A stretch of DNA of 64,000 bases from Variovorax paradoxus (lineage in GTDB: Bacteria > Pseudomonadota > Gammaproteobacteria > Burkholderiales > Burkholderiaceae_C): NCBI RefSeq assembly GCF_009755665.1, contig NZ_CP046622.1:3286001-3350000 (forward strand), in the 5' to 3' direction. How positions within the stretch are numbered: position 1 is the stretch's first letter; the number at the start of each line of letters is the position of its first letter. Below, in pieces: positions 48,513 to 56,146 of this stretch. The position numbers and the translations under genes were made by a program. The notes beneath the pieces are model-generated. The model saw only the letters and a program-made list of their open reading frames with translations. It was not told the DNA's origin and did not search any database.

Positions 48513-48811
48513 GCCACCTGCGTTATCTCGATTTCGACTACAGCGAAGACACCGAAGGCCACGGTACCTTCGATGCCATGGCCACGACGGTGCCCGCCAA
48601 CACGCGCGAGGTGCTTGCGGAAGTTGCGCAGGTGCTGGCCTGGGCCAACGCCACCTTCCCCAATGCGCAAGGCGCCCTGGAAGACGGAGCCGCCTGGGAC
48701 TTCGACCTGCAGCAGACGAGCGAAGCGCCGGAGCTCGACACCGTGACCTTCTCGCTCAGCGGCACCGCCGATTTCTGCACGGCGCTGCGCGAACATTTCA
48801 AGCTGGACTGA
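48509..48811 (+). CDS. Small unknown protein coupled to hpnE
   Basis: This 100-residue acidic, soluble protein (MSHLRYLDFDYSEDTEGHGTF...) is not recognised. It begins inside the hpnE stop codon (ATGA overlap), like the three upstream genes, so it is produced together with the squalene enzymes. No signal peptide, membrane segment or metal motif is visible. It contains DFDLQQTSEAPELDTVTFSLSG, which may form a beta sheet. Its position suggests a helper or regulator of hpnCDE, but it could equally be a passenger. Confidence 0.75.
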   Translation: MSHLRYLDFDYSEDTEGHGTFDAMATTVPANTREVLAEVAQVLAWANATFPNAQGALEDGAAWDFDLQQTSEAPELDTVTFSLSGTADFCTALREHFKLD

Positions 48812-48853
48812 ACAAAGCCGATTGCCGATCCCCACTCGTTCACGGAAAGAACC

Positions 48854-49159
48854 ATGGTCACCTGCTATCTCCGCTACATCGTCGATCCCTACAAACTCAA
48901 GGAATTCGAGCACTACGGCAAGCTGTGGATTCCGCTGGTCGAGAAGTTCGGCGGTCAGCACCATGGCTATTTTTTGCCGTCGGAAGGCGCCAACAATGTG
49001 GCGTTGGCGATGTTCAGCTTTCCGAGCCTGGCCGCCTACGAGCAATACCGCGCAGATTCGATGCAAGACCCCGAATGCCAGGCCGCATTCAGGTACGCCG
49101 AAGAAACCCGTTGCATCGTGAGCTACGAGCGCAGCTTCTTCCGGCCTGTGTTCTCGTAA
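48854..49159 (+). CDS. NIPSNAP-family protein
   Basis: This 101-residue single-domain protein fits the NIPSNAP/dimeric ferredoxin-like barrel pattern, with MVTCYLRYIVDPYKLKEFEHY at the start and a C-terminal YERSFFRPV. Members bind small hydrophobic molecules or haem in some cases, but no function is assigned here. It lies 42 bases after the coupled small gene, on the same strand as the hpn genes and converging on the HAD gene. Confidence 0.87.
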   Translation: MVTCYLRYIVDPYKLKEFEHYGKLWIPLVEKFGGQHHGYFLPSEGANNVALAMFSFPSLAAYEQYRADSMQDPECQAAFRYAEETRCIVSYERSFFRPVFS

Positions 49160-49177
49160 GGCCCGCGTTGACGGCGT

Positions 49178-49909
49178 TCAGGCACCAAGCGCCACGCACA
49201 GCGCGTGCAGGTTCGGCACGATCAGTTGCGGCCGCGCGCCGTGCACCCAGGGGCGCTCGTCGCGCACCAGCCAGGCCGCCTGCATGCCGGCATTGAGCGC
49301 ACCGACCACGTCCAGCTCGGCGTCGTCGCCCACGTGCAGCACGTCTTTCGGCAGCAGGCCGACCGAAGCGGCCGCGGCACGGAAGATCGGCGCATGCGGC
49401 TTGCCGCTGCCAAACGCGCGTGCATTGAAGGCAGTGCGAAACCAGCGGCCCACGCCGGTCAGGTGAATGTCGGCGTTGCCGTTCGACACCGCCACCAGCG
49501 GGTAGCGTTCGCTCAGCCACTTGAGGGCGGGCAGCGCGTCTTCATACAGCGTCACGCGCTGTCGTTCGGCAAAGAAGGCATCGAAGGCGGGGTCGGCCAG
49601 CGCCGGGTCTTCGCCCGAGCGCTTCAGCGCCGTGCGAATCGATTCGCGGCGCAGCGCGCTCAGGTCGTGCGCCAGGTCTGAACGCTCCTTGGCGGTGGCT
49701 TCGCGCAGCTCGCGCAAGATGCCCGGCGTCAGCAGCAGCGAGGCGGTCTTGGGGGCCTCGCGAAGCAGCCATTCCTGCAGCACCGTCTCGGCGCGCTCGA
49801 TGGTCGGCCAGATCGGCCACAGGGTGTCGTCCAGGTCGAGCGAGATCGCGGCGATGCGCTTGATGTCGAGGGGCGCGCTGTTCGCGAGCGCCGTGGAGGC
49901 GGAGGTCAT
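49178..49909 (-). CDS. HAD-superfamily hydrolase
   Basis: This 243-residue protein shows the HAD motifs in order: motif I SLDLDDTLWP (about 23-32), motif II VAVSNGNAD (about 140-148), motif III Lys in FGSGKPHAPIF, and motif IV HVGDDAELDVVGALNAG. The helical cap between motifs I and II spans about 100 residues, so it is a subfamily I type. Substrate is unknown; a phosphatase such as a flavin or sugar phosphate enzyme is plausible. The ATG at 49909 lies 15 bases from the divergent hemH start, so the two share a promoter region. Confidence 0.91.
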   Translation of the reverse strand: MTSASTALANSAPLDIKRIAAISLDLDDTLWPIWPTIERAETVLQEWLLREAPKTASLLLTPGILRELREATAKERSDLAHDLSALRRESIRTALKRSGEDPALADPAFDAFFAERQRVTLYEDALPALKWLSERYPLVAVSNGNADIHLTGVGRWFRTAFNARAFGSGKPHAPIFRAAAASVGLLPKDVLHVGDDAELDVVGALNAGMQAAWLVRDERPWVHGARPQLIVPNLHALCVALGA

Positions 49910-49924
49910 GCCCGAGAATATCGC

Positions 49925-50959
49925 ATGCCTCAAGACAACACGAACGACAGTTCCATCGCCGGGCGCACCGCCGTGCTCTGGTGCAACCTGGGCTCGCCCG
50001 ATGCGCCCACGGCGGCTGCCGTTCGCCCCTACCTTGCGGAGTTTCTCGGCGACCCGCGAGTGGTCGAGATTCCAAGGCTGGTGTGGGCGTTGATCCTGCA
50101 CGGCATCATCCTTCGCGTGCGGCCCGCCAAGTCGGCCGCCAAGTATGCGAGCATCTGGATGCCCGAGGGCTCGCCGCTGAAGGTATGGACGCAAAGGCAG
50201 GCCACGCTGCTTGCCGGCTGGCTCGGCGAACGCGGCCACCGCGTGACGGTGCGCGACGCCATGCGATACGCCAGCCCGTCGATCGCCTCGCGCCTCGATG
50301 CGCTGCAGGCCGAAGGCGCCACGCGTGTATTGGTGCTCCAGGCGTACCCGCAGTATTCGGCCACCACGACGGCCAGTGTGATCGATGCGGTGAACGACTG
50401 GAGCCGCAGCCAACGGCGCATTCCGGAGTTCCGCTTCGTCAACCAGTACCACGACGACCCGGCCTACATCGAGGCGCTTGCATTGGGTATCGAGCAGCAC
50501 TGGAAGAAAGAGGGTCGCGGCGAGATCCTGCTGATGAGCTTCCATGGCATTCCGGCGCGCAACATTGCACTCGGCGACCCCTACCAGGCGCAGTGCCTCG
50601 AAACCGCGCGCCTGCTCGCGGCGCGGCTCGGCCTTTCGGACGAGCAGCACCGCGTGACCTTCCAGTCCCGCTTCGGGCGCGCCAAATGGCTCGAACCCTA
50701 CACGGAGCCTACGCTGCGCGAACTGGGCGCGAGCGGCGTGAAGCGTGTCGACGTGGTGTGTCCGGGGTTTCCGGCGGACTGCCTCGAAACGCTCGAAGAA
50801 ATTGCCATGGAGGGCCGCGAGGCCTTCATGCATGCTGGCGGCGAGGCCTTCAGCTACATCCCGTGCCTCAACGACAGCCCCGCGTGGATCACCGGGCTGG
50901 CGGGAATCGCCGAACGCAACTTGGCAGGCTGGCCGACCCAAGGGCCGGCCCGCGCCTAG
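49925..50959 (+). CDS. hemH: Ferrochelatase
   Basis: This 344-residue enzyme inserts ferrous iron into protoporphyrin IX, the last step of haem synthesis. The catalytic His207 lies in ILLMSFHGIP. The block FQSRFGRAKWLEPYTEPTL and the acidic CPGFPADCLETLEEI helix, which leads iron to the active site, are all present. The start MPQDNTNDSS and length are ordinary. It is divergent from the HAD gene; its stop codon overlaps that of the DUF1993 gene. Haem is needed for the aldoxime dehydratase and cytochrome c elsewhere in the window. Confidence 0.95.
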   Translation: MPQDNTNDSSIAGRTAVLWCNLGSPDAPTAAAVRPYLAEFLGDPRVVEIPRLVWALILHGIILRVRPAKSAAKYASIWMPEGSPLKVWTQRQATLLAGWLGERGHRVTVRDAMRYASPSIASRLDALQAEGATRVLVLQAYPQYSATTTASVIDAVNDWSRSQRRIPEFRFVNQYHDDPAYIEALALGIEQHWKKEGRGEILLMSFHGIPARNIALGDPYQAQCLETARLLAARLGLSDEQHRVTFQSRFGRAKWLEPYTEPTLRELGASGVKRVDVVCPGFPADCLETLEEIAMEGREAFMHAGGEAFSYIPCLNDSPAWITGLAGIAERNLAGWPTQGPARA

Positions 50960-51462
50960 AACCTACCCAGATAGTCCATCTTGCCGATCGGCATGCCCTT
51001 GTGGCGCAGCACGCCGTAGGCCGTGGTCACGTGGAAGAAGAAGTTGGGCAACGCGAACTGGAGCAGGTAGCGCTGCGCAGTGAAATGCGCTTCGCCTTCT
51101 CGGGACTTGATGGTCACTTGGCGTTCTTCCTGCCCGTCGATCATCGTGCGGTCCACGGTAGCAAGAAACGCTTGCGTCTTCACGATGCGAGCCAGCAGCT
51201 CGTCGTAAGTCTTTTCCTCATCGGGAAAGCTCGGCGCCGTGATGCCGGCGATGCGGGCCACGCCAAGCTTCGAGGCATCGCTCGCGCGCTGGATCTGCCC
51301 GGCCAGCGTGAGCATGTCCGGCGCGAGCCTTGCGTCCACCAGCGTCGCGGGATCGATGTCGTTGGCCTTGGCATGCGCCAGGCTCTTCTCGAGCAGATGG
51401 GTGAGCTGGCCGAGTCCGCGGGAGAAGACCGGCACGGAGAGGTCGTACATCGAAAGCGCCAT
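50956..51462 (-). CDS. DUF1993-family protein
   Basis: This 168-residue cytoplasmic protein (MALSMYDLSVPVFSRGLGQL) fits the DUF1993 family in size and in the PNFFFHVTTAYGVLRHKGMPIGKMDYL ending, quoted in part here as PNFFFHVTTAYGVLRHKG. The family has a four-helix DinB-like look and unknown function. The ATG at 51462 gives the normal length; an in-frame extension upstream to 51585 is ignored. It lies 52 bases beyond the alpha/beta hydrolase on the same strand and could be read with the liv genes. Confidence 0.86.
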   Translation of the reverse strand: MALSMYDLSVPVFSRGLGQLTHLLEKSLAHAKANDIDPATLVDARLAPDMLTLAGQIQRASDASKLGVARIAGITAPSFPDEEKTYDELLARIVKTQAFLATVDRTMIDGQEERQVTIKSREGEAHFTAQRYLLQFALPNFFFHVTTAYGVLRHKGMPIGKMDYLGRF

Positions 51463-51514
51463 GGCATAAATCCTAGTGGTTGGGAGCGGCGGCGATTGTC
51501 TCGCCGACTCGCCA

Positions 51515-52405
51515 CTAGCGACCGGCGGCCCGAATAAACCCTTCAATGAGCTCCAGTTGTTCCGACACGTTGAGCGCGGGCGCATGGCCGCACCCCTGAA
51601 TTTCGACCACTTGCAGCCGGCCCGAAACGCCCGGCCCTCTTTGCTGCATCTGCTGCGTGACCTCGGGCAGCACCAGGTCCGACTCGGCGCCCCGCAGGCA
51701 CAGCACCGGCACTTCGATCGCGTCGTAGTGCGGCCAGATCAGGTAGTCGTTGTCGTGCGCACTGAACTGCCGGACCATGGCCGGGTCGTAGTGCGGCGTC
51801 ACGCGGCCATCGGGCAGGCGGCGGGTGGAGCTCTCGGTGAGGCGACGCCACTGCGCATCGCTGAGCCAGCCGTAGGGCTTGTAGACAGTGCGAAAGAAGA
51901 GCTCGAGCTCCGCCACCGTGTCGAATGCGGGCGGCTCGCCGGCATAGGCACGGATGCGCTCGATGGCGGCCTGTGCAAGCTGCGGCGCGTTGTCGTTGAG
52001 CACCAGGCTCGCAATGCGCCCCCTCATCCGTGGCTCGAACAGACCTGAAGCGCACACCGTCCCAATCGCGCCACCCATGGAAGTGCCGACCCAGTGAACG
52101 CGGCCCAGGCGCAGCTCGTCGCACAGCGCGCCGGCAAGGCGCGCGTAGAACGACAACTGGTATTCCTCGTCCGGCACCGGACTCCATTGGCTGAGTCCGC
52201 GGCCGATGGTGTCGGGACAAATCACGCGGAAGCCGCGCGCGGCAAAGTGCTGCGCCAGCTCGTCCATGTCGCGGCAGGTACGCGCCAGGCCGTGCCACGC
52301 AATGATCACCGGCGCATCGGGCGCGCCCCAATCGAGCCAATGGACTTCGCGGCCCGCGAGTTGCGCATAACGGGAGACAACCGGAACCGAAAGATCGTTG
52401 CTCAT
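51515..52405 (-). CDS. Alpha/beta hydrolase coupled to livM
   Basis: This 296-residue alpha/beta-fold hydrolase has the nucleophile elbow G107-T-S109-M-G111 in HWVGTSMGGAIG, an oxyanion-hole HGLART near residue 38, and the catalytic His274 in GCGHAPAL. The acid is probably in CLRGAESDLVLP. The ATG at 52405 overlaps the livM stop by four bases, so it is translated with the transporter. No signal peptide is seen, so it acts inside the cell. In this cluster, after a secreted PHB depolymerase and an importer, an intracellular ester or oligomer hydrolase is a plausible role, by inference. Confidence 0.87.
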   Translation of the reverse strand: MSNDLSVPVVSRYAQLAGREVHWLDWGAPDAPVIIAWHGLARTCRDMDELAQHFAARGFRVICPDTIGRGLSQWSPVPDEEYQLSFYARLAGALCDELRLGRVHWVGTSMGGAIGTVCASGLFEPRMRGRIASLVLNDNAPQLAQAAIERIRAYAGEPPAFDTVAELELFFRTVYKPYGWLSDAQWRRLTESSTRRLPDGRVTPHYDPAMVRQFSAHDNDYLIWPHYDAIEVPVLCLRGAESDLVLPEVTQQMQQRGPGVSGRLQVVEIQGCGHAPALNVSEQLELIEGFIRAAGR

Positions 52406-53469
52406 CGCGCAGCCCTCGCCCTGAGCTTGCCGACGATGCCTGTCGGAAAGTAGTACACCGACAGAACAAACAGCAGGCCCAGCCAGAGCAGCCAGCGGTC
52501 GGGCGACAGCAGCGCCGAGAGCCAAGGCAACCCGCTCGCGGCTTCGCTACCCACGCGTAGAAGGTCCTGCAGGTAGCTTTGCGCCAGCACGAACAGCACT
52601 GCGCCAATGGCCGCGCCGTACATGGTGCCCATGCCGCCGATCACCACGATCAATAGCACGTCGATCATGATCTCGAAGCTCAGCGACGTGTCTGGCCCGT
52701 TGTAGCGCAACCAGATCGCGAGCATGGCACCGGCCAGCGTGGCGAAGAGCGCGGACAGCACGGCCGCCGTGGTGCGGTACACCACCACGCGGTAGCCGAT
52801 GGCTTCGGCGCGGAATTCGTTCTCGCGAATGGCCTGCAGCACCCGGCCGAACGGCGAATTCACGATGCGCAGCAACGCCAGCAGCAGCACCACCGCTGCC
52901 ACGAACAGCATGTAGTAGCACAGCAGCCGGCCGTCGAGTGAGACGCCGAGAAACGGCTCTTCAGAGAATTCGAAGCTCGGCGAAATCAGCTCGGGCAGCT
53001 TGAAGGTCAGGCCATCTTCGCCGCCCGTAAAGTCAGACAGCTGCGACGCCAGCGTCTGGAAGGCCGAAGCCACGGCCAGCGTGATCATCGCGAAGAAGAT
53101 GGCGCGCACCCTGAGCGAGAACAGCCCGATGGCGAACGAGAGCACCAGCGAGATCGCGAGTGCGGCCCCAAGCCCGAGCAGCACCGCACCCCAGCTGGGC
53201 CCGAGCCGCGACGCCGAGATGGCGATTCCGTAGGCACCGATGCCGAAGAACATGGTGTGCGCGAAGCTCACGATGCCGGTGTAGCCCAGCAGCAGGTCGA
53301 AGCTGGCCACCAACACCACGAACACCAGGATCTTGGCCGCGACGCTCAGCGCCTTCACGCCCGGGAAGATGAACGGCGCGAAGGCCAGCGCGATGAACAG
53401 CACCACCAGCAGCAGCGCCAGCAGGCGGCTTCGGGGCGTGTCGTTGGAGAGAAGTCGTTTCAGGAACAT
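52402..53469 (-). CDS. livM: Branched-chain-type ABC transporter permease LivM
   Basis: This 355-residue inner-membrane permease has eight to ten hydrophobic segments and the family pattern SFDLLLGYTGIVSFAHTMFFGIGAY near residue 60, with a C-terminal VVIGGMGTMYGAAIGAVLF block. It pairs with LivH. The family moves branched-chain amino acids but also urea, benzoates and short carboxylates, so the ligand depends on the binding protein. It is 16 bases downstream of livH and coupled to the hydrolase gene. Confidence 0.91.
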   Translation of the reverse strand: MFLKRLLSNDTPRSRLLALLLVVLFIALAFAPFIFPGVKALSVAAKILVFVVLVASFDLLLGYTGIVSFAHTMFFGIGAYGIAISASRLGPSWGAVLLGLGAALAISLVLSFAIGLFSLRVRAIFFAMITLAVASAFQTLASQLSDFTGGEDGLTFKLPELISPSFEFSEEPFLGVSLDGRLLCYYMLFVAAVVLLLALLRIVNSPFGRVLQAIRENEFRAEAIGYRVVVYRTTAAVLSALFATLAGAMLAIWLRYNGPDTSLSFEIMIDVLLIVVIGGMGTMYGAAIGAVLFVLAQSYLQDLLRVGSEAASGLPWLSALLSPDRWLLWLGLLFVLSVYYFPTGIVGKLRARAAR

Positions 53470-53485
53470 GGCGGCTGCTTCTTTC

Positions 53486-54469
53486 TCAACGGTTGGCCAC
53501 GGGGTACACGCCCTGCGGCCGCCACAGCAGCACCGCCACCATCAGCAAGATGCTCGCAAACTGCGTGAGCGTGGGCAGCAGAAAGCCGATGTAGTTGGTC
53601 ATGAGCCCCACCAGCAGCGCGCCAATGAGCGCACCGCCGGTCGAGCCGAGCCCGCCGATGATGATCACGATGAAGATCAGCACATTGACCTGTGCGCCCA
53701 TCTGCGGCACCAGGTTCTGCTGGAACAGCCCCCACATCACGCCGCCCAGGCCCGCCAGCGCGCTGCCCACCACAAACACGCCGACGAACAGCCGGCCGAT
53801 GCGATAGCCGAGCGACTCGACCATTTCGCGGTCTTGCACGCCGGCGCGGATCAAAAGGCCGATCTTGGTGCGGCCCAGCGTCCAGGCGAGCAGCCCGAAC
53901 ACCAGCACGCCCACAGCCACCGCCAGCAGGCGGTATTTGCTGATGGCCGCATCGCCGATCAGCAGCGAGCCGCGCAAGGCTTCGGGCAGCGGCAGCGGCA
54001 CCTGCGCAGGCCCCCAGATCACCTTGATGAGCTCCTCGCCGATGATCATGCCGCCCATGGTGATGAGGATCTGCTTCAGGTGCTGGCCGTACACCGGCCG
54101 CACGATGAAGCGCTCGAAGGCCAGCCCCACCGCGCCAGCCACCGCCATGGCGACCAGCATGGCCGGGAACACAGCCACGAGGTTGCGCCACAGTTCTTGC
54201 GAACCGGTCCAGTCGCCCATGAGGCCGAGCACGCTGCTGGCCACGAAGGCGCCGAGCGCAATGAACACGCCGTGGCCGAAGTTGAGCACGTCCATCAGCC
54301 CGAACACCAGCGTGAGGCCCGAGGCGATGATGAAGATGATCATGCCCATGGCCAGGCCAGCTACCGTGAGCGTGAGCCAGGTCGAGAACGAGCCGGTGAG
54401 CGGCAGCGCCACCGCTGCGAGGATGGGCGCGAGAAGCAGCGGCTTCCAGTCGAAGTCGAGTGCTTTCAT
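53486..54469 (-). CDS. livH: Branched-chain-type ABC transporter permease LivH
   Basis: This 327-residue permease has about eight transmembrane segments and the pattern SGLTLVFGLMDVLNFGHGVFIALGAF, quoted here in part as GLMDVLNFGHGVFIALG. The late IIIGGLGSTGGALIGALLVG segment is the usual coupling region. The ATG at 54469 (MKALDFDWKPLL) has GGGAG eight bases upstream; the longer in-frame form to 54664 runs through the repeat and is not used. It is separated from livF by 154 bases holding a REP-like inverted pair. Confidence 0.91.
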   Translation of the reverse strand: MKALDFDWKPLLLAPILAAVALPLTGSFSTWLTLTVAGLAMGMIIFIIASGLTLVFGLMDVLNFGHGVFIALGAFVASSVLGLMGDWTGSQELWRNLVAVFPAMLVAMAVAGAVGLAFERFIVRPVYGQHLKQILITMGGMIIGEELIKVIWGPAQVPLPLPEALRGSLLIGDAAISKYRLLAVAVGVLVFGLLAWTLGRTKIGLLIRAGVQDREMVESLGYRIGRLFVGVFVVGSALAGLGGVMWGLFQQNLVPQMGAQVNVLIFIVIIIGGLGSTGGALIGALLVGLMTNYIGFLLPTLTQFASILLMVAVLLWRPQGVYPVANR

Positions 54470-54491
54470 CGTTGCGCTCCCTTCTCTTGCT

Positions 54492-54605
54492 CCCTCTCCC
54501 GTTCGCGGGAGAGGGTTGGGGTGAGGGCCAGCGGCACCAACAGGAGGGCGTGGCCACTGCACAGGCCGTCTGCCCTCACCCCGGCCCTCTCCCAGAGGGA
54601 GAGGG
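54492..54605. repeat. Pair of inverted REP-like elements inside the liv operon
   Basis: The first element at 54492-54528 has the hairpin CCCTCTCCC-GTTCGC-GGGAGAGGG followed by TTGGGGTGAGGGC. The second, in inverse order, is at 54572-54605 (GCCCTCACCCCGG then CCCTCTCCC-AGA-GGGAGAGGG). Such elements are dispersed in many proteobacterial genomes and sit between genes. Here the pair lies between livF and livH, where it could stabilise or truncate the message. Confidence 0.75.
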
Positions 54606-54623
54606 AACAAGACATCGAATACG

Positions 54624-55343
54624 TCATAGCTCGAGACCCAAAAGAGATTGCTGCAGTTGCGCATCCGCGGAAAACTCCGCCATCCCGCCGCTGTGCACCA
54701 CGCGGCCGTTGTCCATCACCGCGACGGTGTCGCCGAGGCGCTGGGCGAAGTTGATGTTTTGCTCCACCAGCAGGATCGTCACGCCGCTGCGCTTGAGTTC
54801 ACCGAACGCGTCGATCATGTTGTTGATGATGGCCGGCGCCAGCCCCTTGCTGGGCTCGTCGACGATGAGCAGTTCGCGCGGCTCGACAATGGCGCGCGAC
54901 ACGGCCAGCATCTGCTTCTGGCCGCCTGAGAGCTTGCCTGCGGGATGGTTCCAGAACTTCTCCACTGCCGGAAAGAGCTTGAAGATCCATTTCAGGCGCG
55001 CATCGTCCATCTGCTCGGCGTTCTTCGCGCCGCGCGCGGCGAGCAGCATGTTCTCTTTCACCGTGAGGTCGGAGAAGATGCCCATGTTCTCCGGCACGTA
55101 GGCAATGCCGAGCTCCGCGATCTGCGGTGTGTGCATGGCGGTGATCTCTTTGTCGCCGAAGCGCACCCTGCCCTGCGACGCATGCCAGAGGCCCATGATG
55201 GTCCGCAGCGTGGTCGTCTTGCCCGCGCCGTTGCGGCCCAGCAGCATGGTGAGCTGGCCCTTGGGCACTTGCAGGTCGACACCGTGGAGGATGTGATAAG
55301 CCCCGATGTGCGTTTGCACGCCTTGTAGTTCGAGCAGGTTCAT
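54624..55343 (-). CDS. livF: Branched-chain-type ABC transporter ATP-binding protein LivF
   Basis: This 239-residue ATPase starts MNLLELQGVQTHIGAYHIL. Walker A is GRNGAGKTTTLRTI, the signature is LSGGQKQMLAVSRAI and Walker B is LLIVDEPSKGLAP. The start and the AYHILHGVDL wording are those of LivF. The ATG at 55343 overlaps the livG stop by four bases. It works with LivG on the LivHM permease pair. Confidence 0.93.
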   Translation of the reverse strand: MNLLELQGVQTHIGAYHILHGVDLQVPKGQLTMLLGRNGAGKTTTLRTIMGLWHASQGRVRFGDKEITAMHTPQIAELGIAYVPENMGIFSDLTVKENMLLAARGAKNAEQMDDARLKWIFKLFPAVEKFWNHPAGKLSGGQKQMLAVSRAIVEPRELLIVDEPSKGLAPAIINNMIDAFGELKRSGVTILLVEQNINFAQRLGDTVAVMDNGRVVHSGGMAEFSADAQLQQSLLGLEL

Positions 55344-56104
55344 GCGGCCTCCTTCGCAATGCCCAGGTAAGCCTCTTGCACCACCGGCGATGCAATCACC
55401 TCGGCCGGCTCCCCATCGGCCACGAGCGTGCCGTTGTGCAGCACGATGATGCGGTCGGCAAGCTCGCGCACCACATCCATCTTGTGTTCGACCAGGAGAA
55501 TGGTCTTGCTCTTGTCCTGCTTCAGCTTGCGGATCAGGTCGAGGATGACCGGAGCCTCGGCCGCGTTCATGCCGGCCGTGGGCTCGTCGAACATGAAGAC
55601 CTTGGGCTCGAGCGCCATCAGGAGCGCCACCTCCAGCTTGCGCTGGTCGCCGTGCGGCAGGCTTGCCACCGTTGCATGCTCTCGGGACTTCAGCGCCACG
55701 TCGGCCAGGATCTGGTCGGCGCGCTCGGTCAGCGCCTTGTGGTCGCTCCAGATGCTCCACAGGTTGAGCCCGCGGCGGTGCGCGCCTTCGCGCGCGGCCT
55801 GCACCGCAAGCCGCACGTTCTCCAGCACCGTGAGATTCGGAAACAGGTTGGTGAGCTGAAACGCCCTCCCCAGCCCCGCATGCGTGCGCGCCGAAGGCGA
55901 CAGGCCCGAGAGCAATTGCCCGTCGAGCGACACCGTTCCTGCACTCGCCTTGAGCTGGCCCGAAATCAGGTTGAAGTACGTGGTCTTGCCCGCGCCGTTG
56001 GGGCCCACGATGGCCGTCAGCGTGCCCGGCGCAAAGGCGCAGCTCACGTTGTTGACGGCCACGTGCCCGCCGAAGCGGATGGTCAGGTCTCGGGTCTCAA
56101 GCAT
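55340..56104 (-). CDS. livG: Branched-chain-type ABC transporter ATP-binding protein LivG
   Basis: This 254-residue ATPase begins MLETRDLTIRFGGHVAVNNV, the usual LivG start. Walker A is GPNGAGKTTYFNLISG. The nucleotide-binding domain includes the LivG-specific insertion (RAFQLTNLFPNLTVLENVRLA, quoted in part). The signature region reads LPHGDQRKLEVAL, which departs from canonical LSGGQ as is common in LivG, and Walker B is KVFMFDEPTAGMN. It follows the PHB depolymerase stop by 42 bases. Confidence 0.93.
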   Translation of the reverse strand: MLETRDLTIRFGGHVAVNNVSCAFAPGTLTAIVGPNGAGKTTYFNLISGQLKASAGTVSLDGQLLSGLSPSARTHAGLGRAFQLTNLFPNLTVLENVRLAVQAAREGAHRRGLNLWSIWSDHKALTERADQILADVALKSREHATVASLPHGDQRKLEVALLMALEPKVFMFDEPTAGMNAAEAPVILDLIRKLKQDKSKTILLVEHKMDVVRELADRIIVLHNGTLVADGEPAEVIASPVVQEAYLGIAKEAA

Positions 56105-56146
56105 CGTTGGTCATTTGCAAATGGAAAAGTCGGTACCGGTCGGCCC

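Noticed and set aside
53333..54754. A 473-codon plus-strand frame opposite livH and livM
   Set aside because: It is His/Gln-rich antisense of membrane helices.
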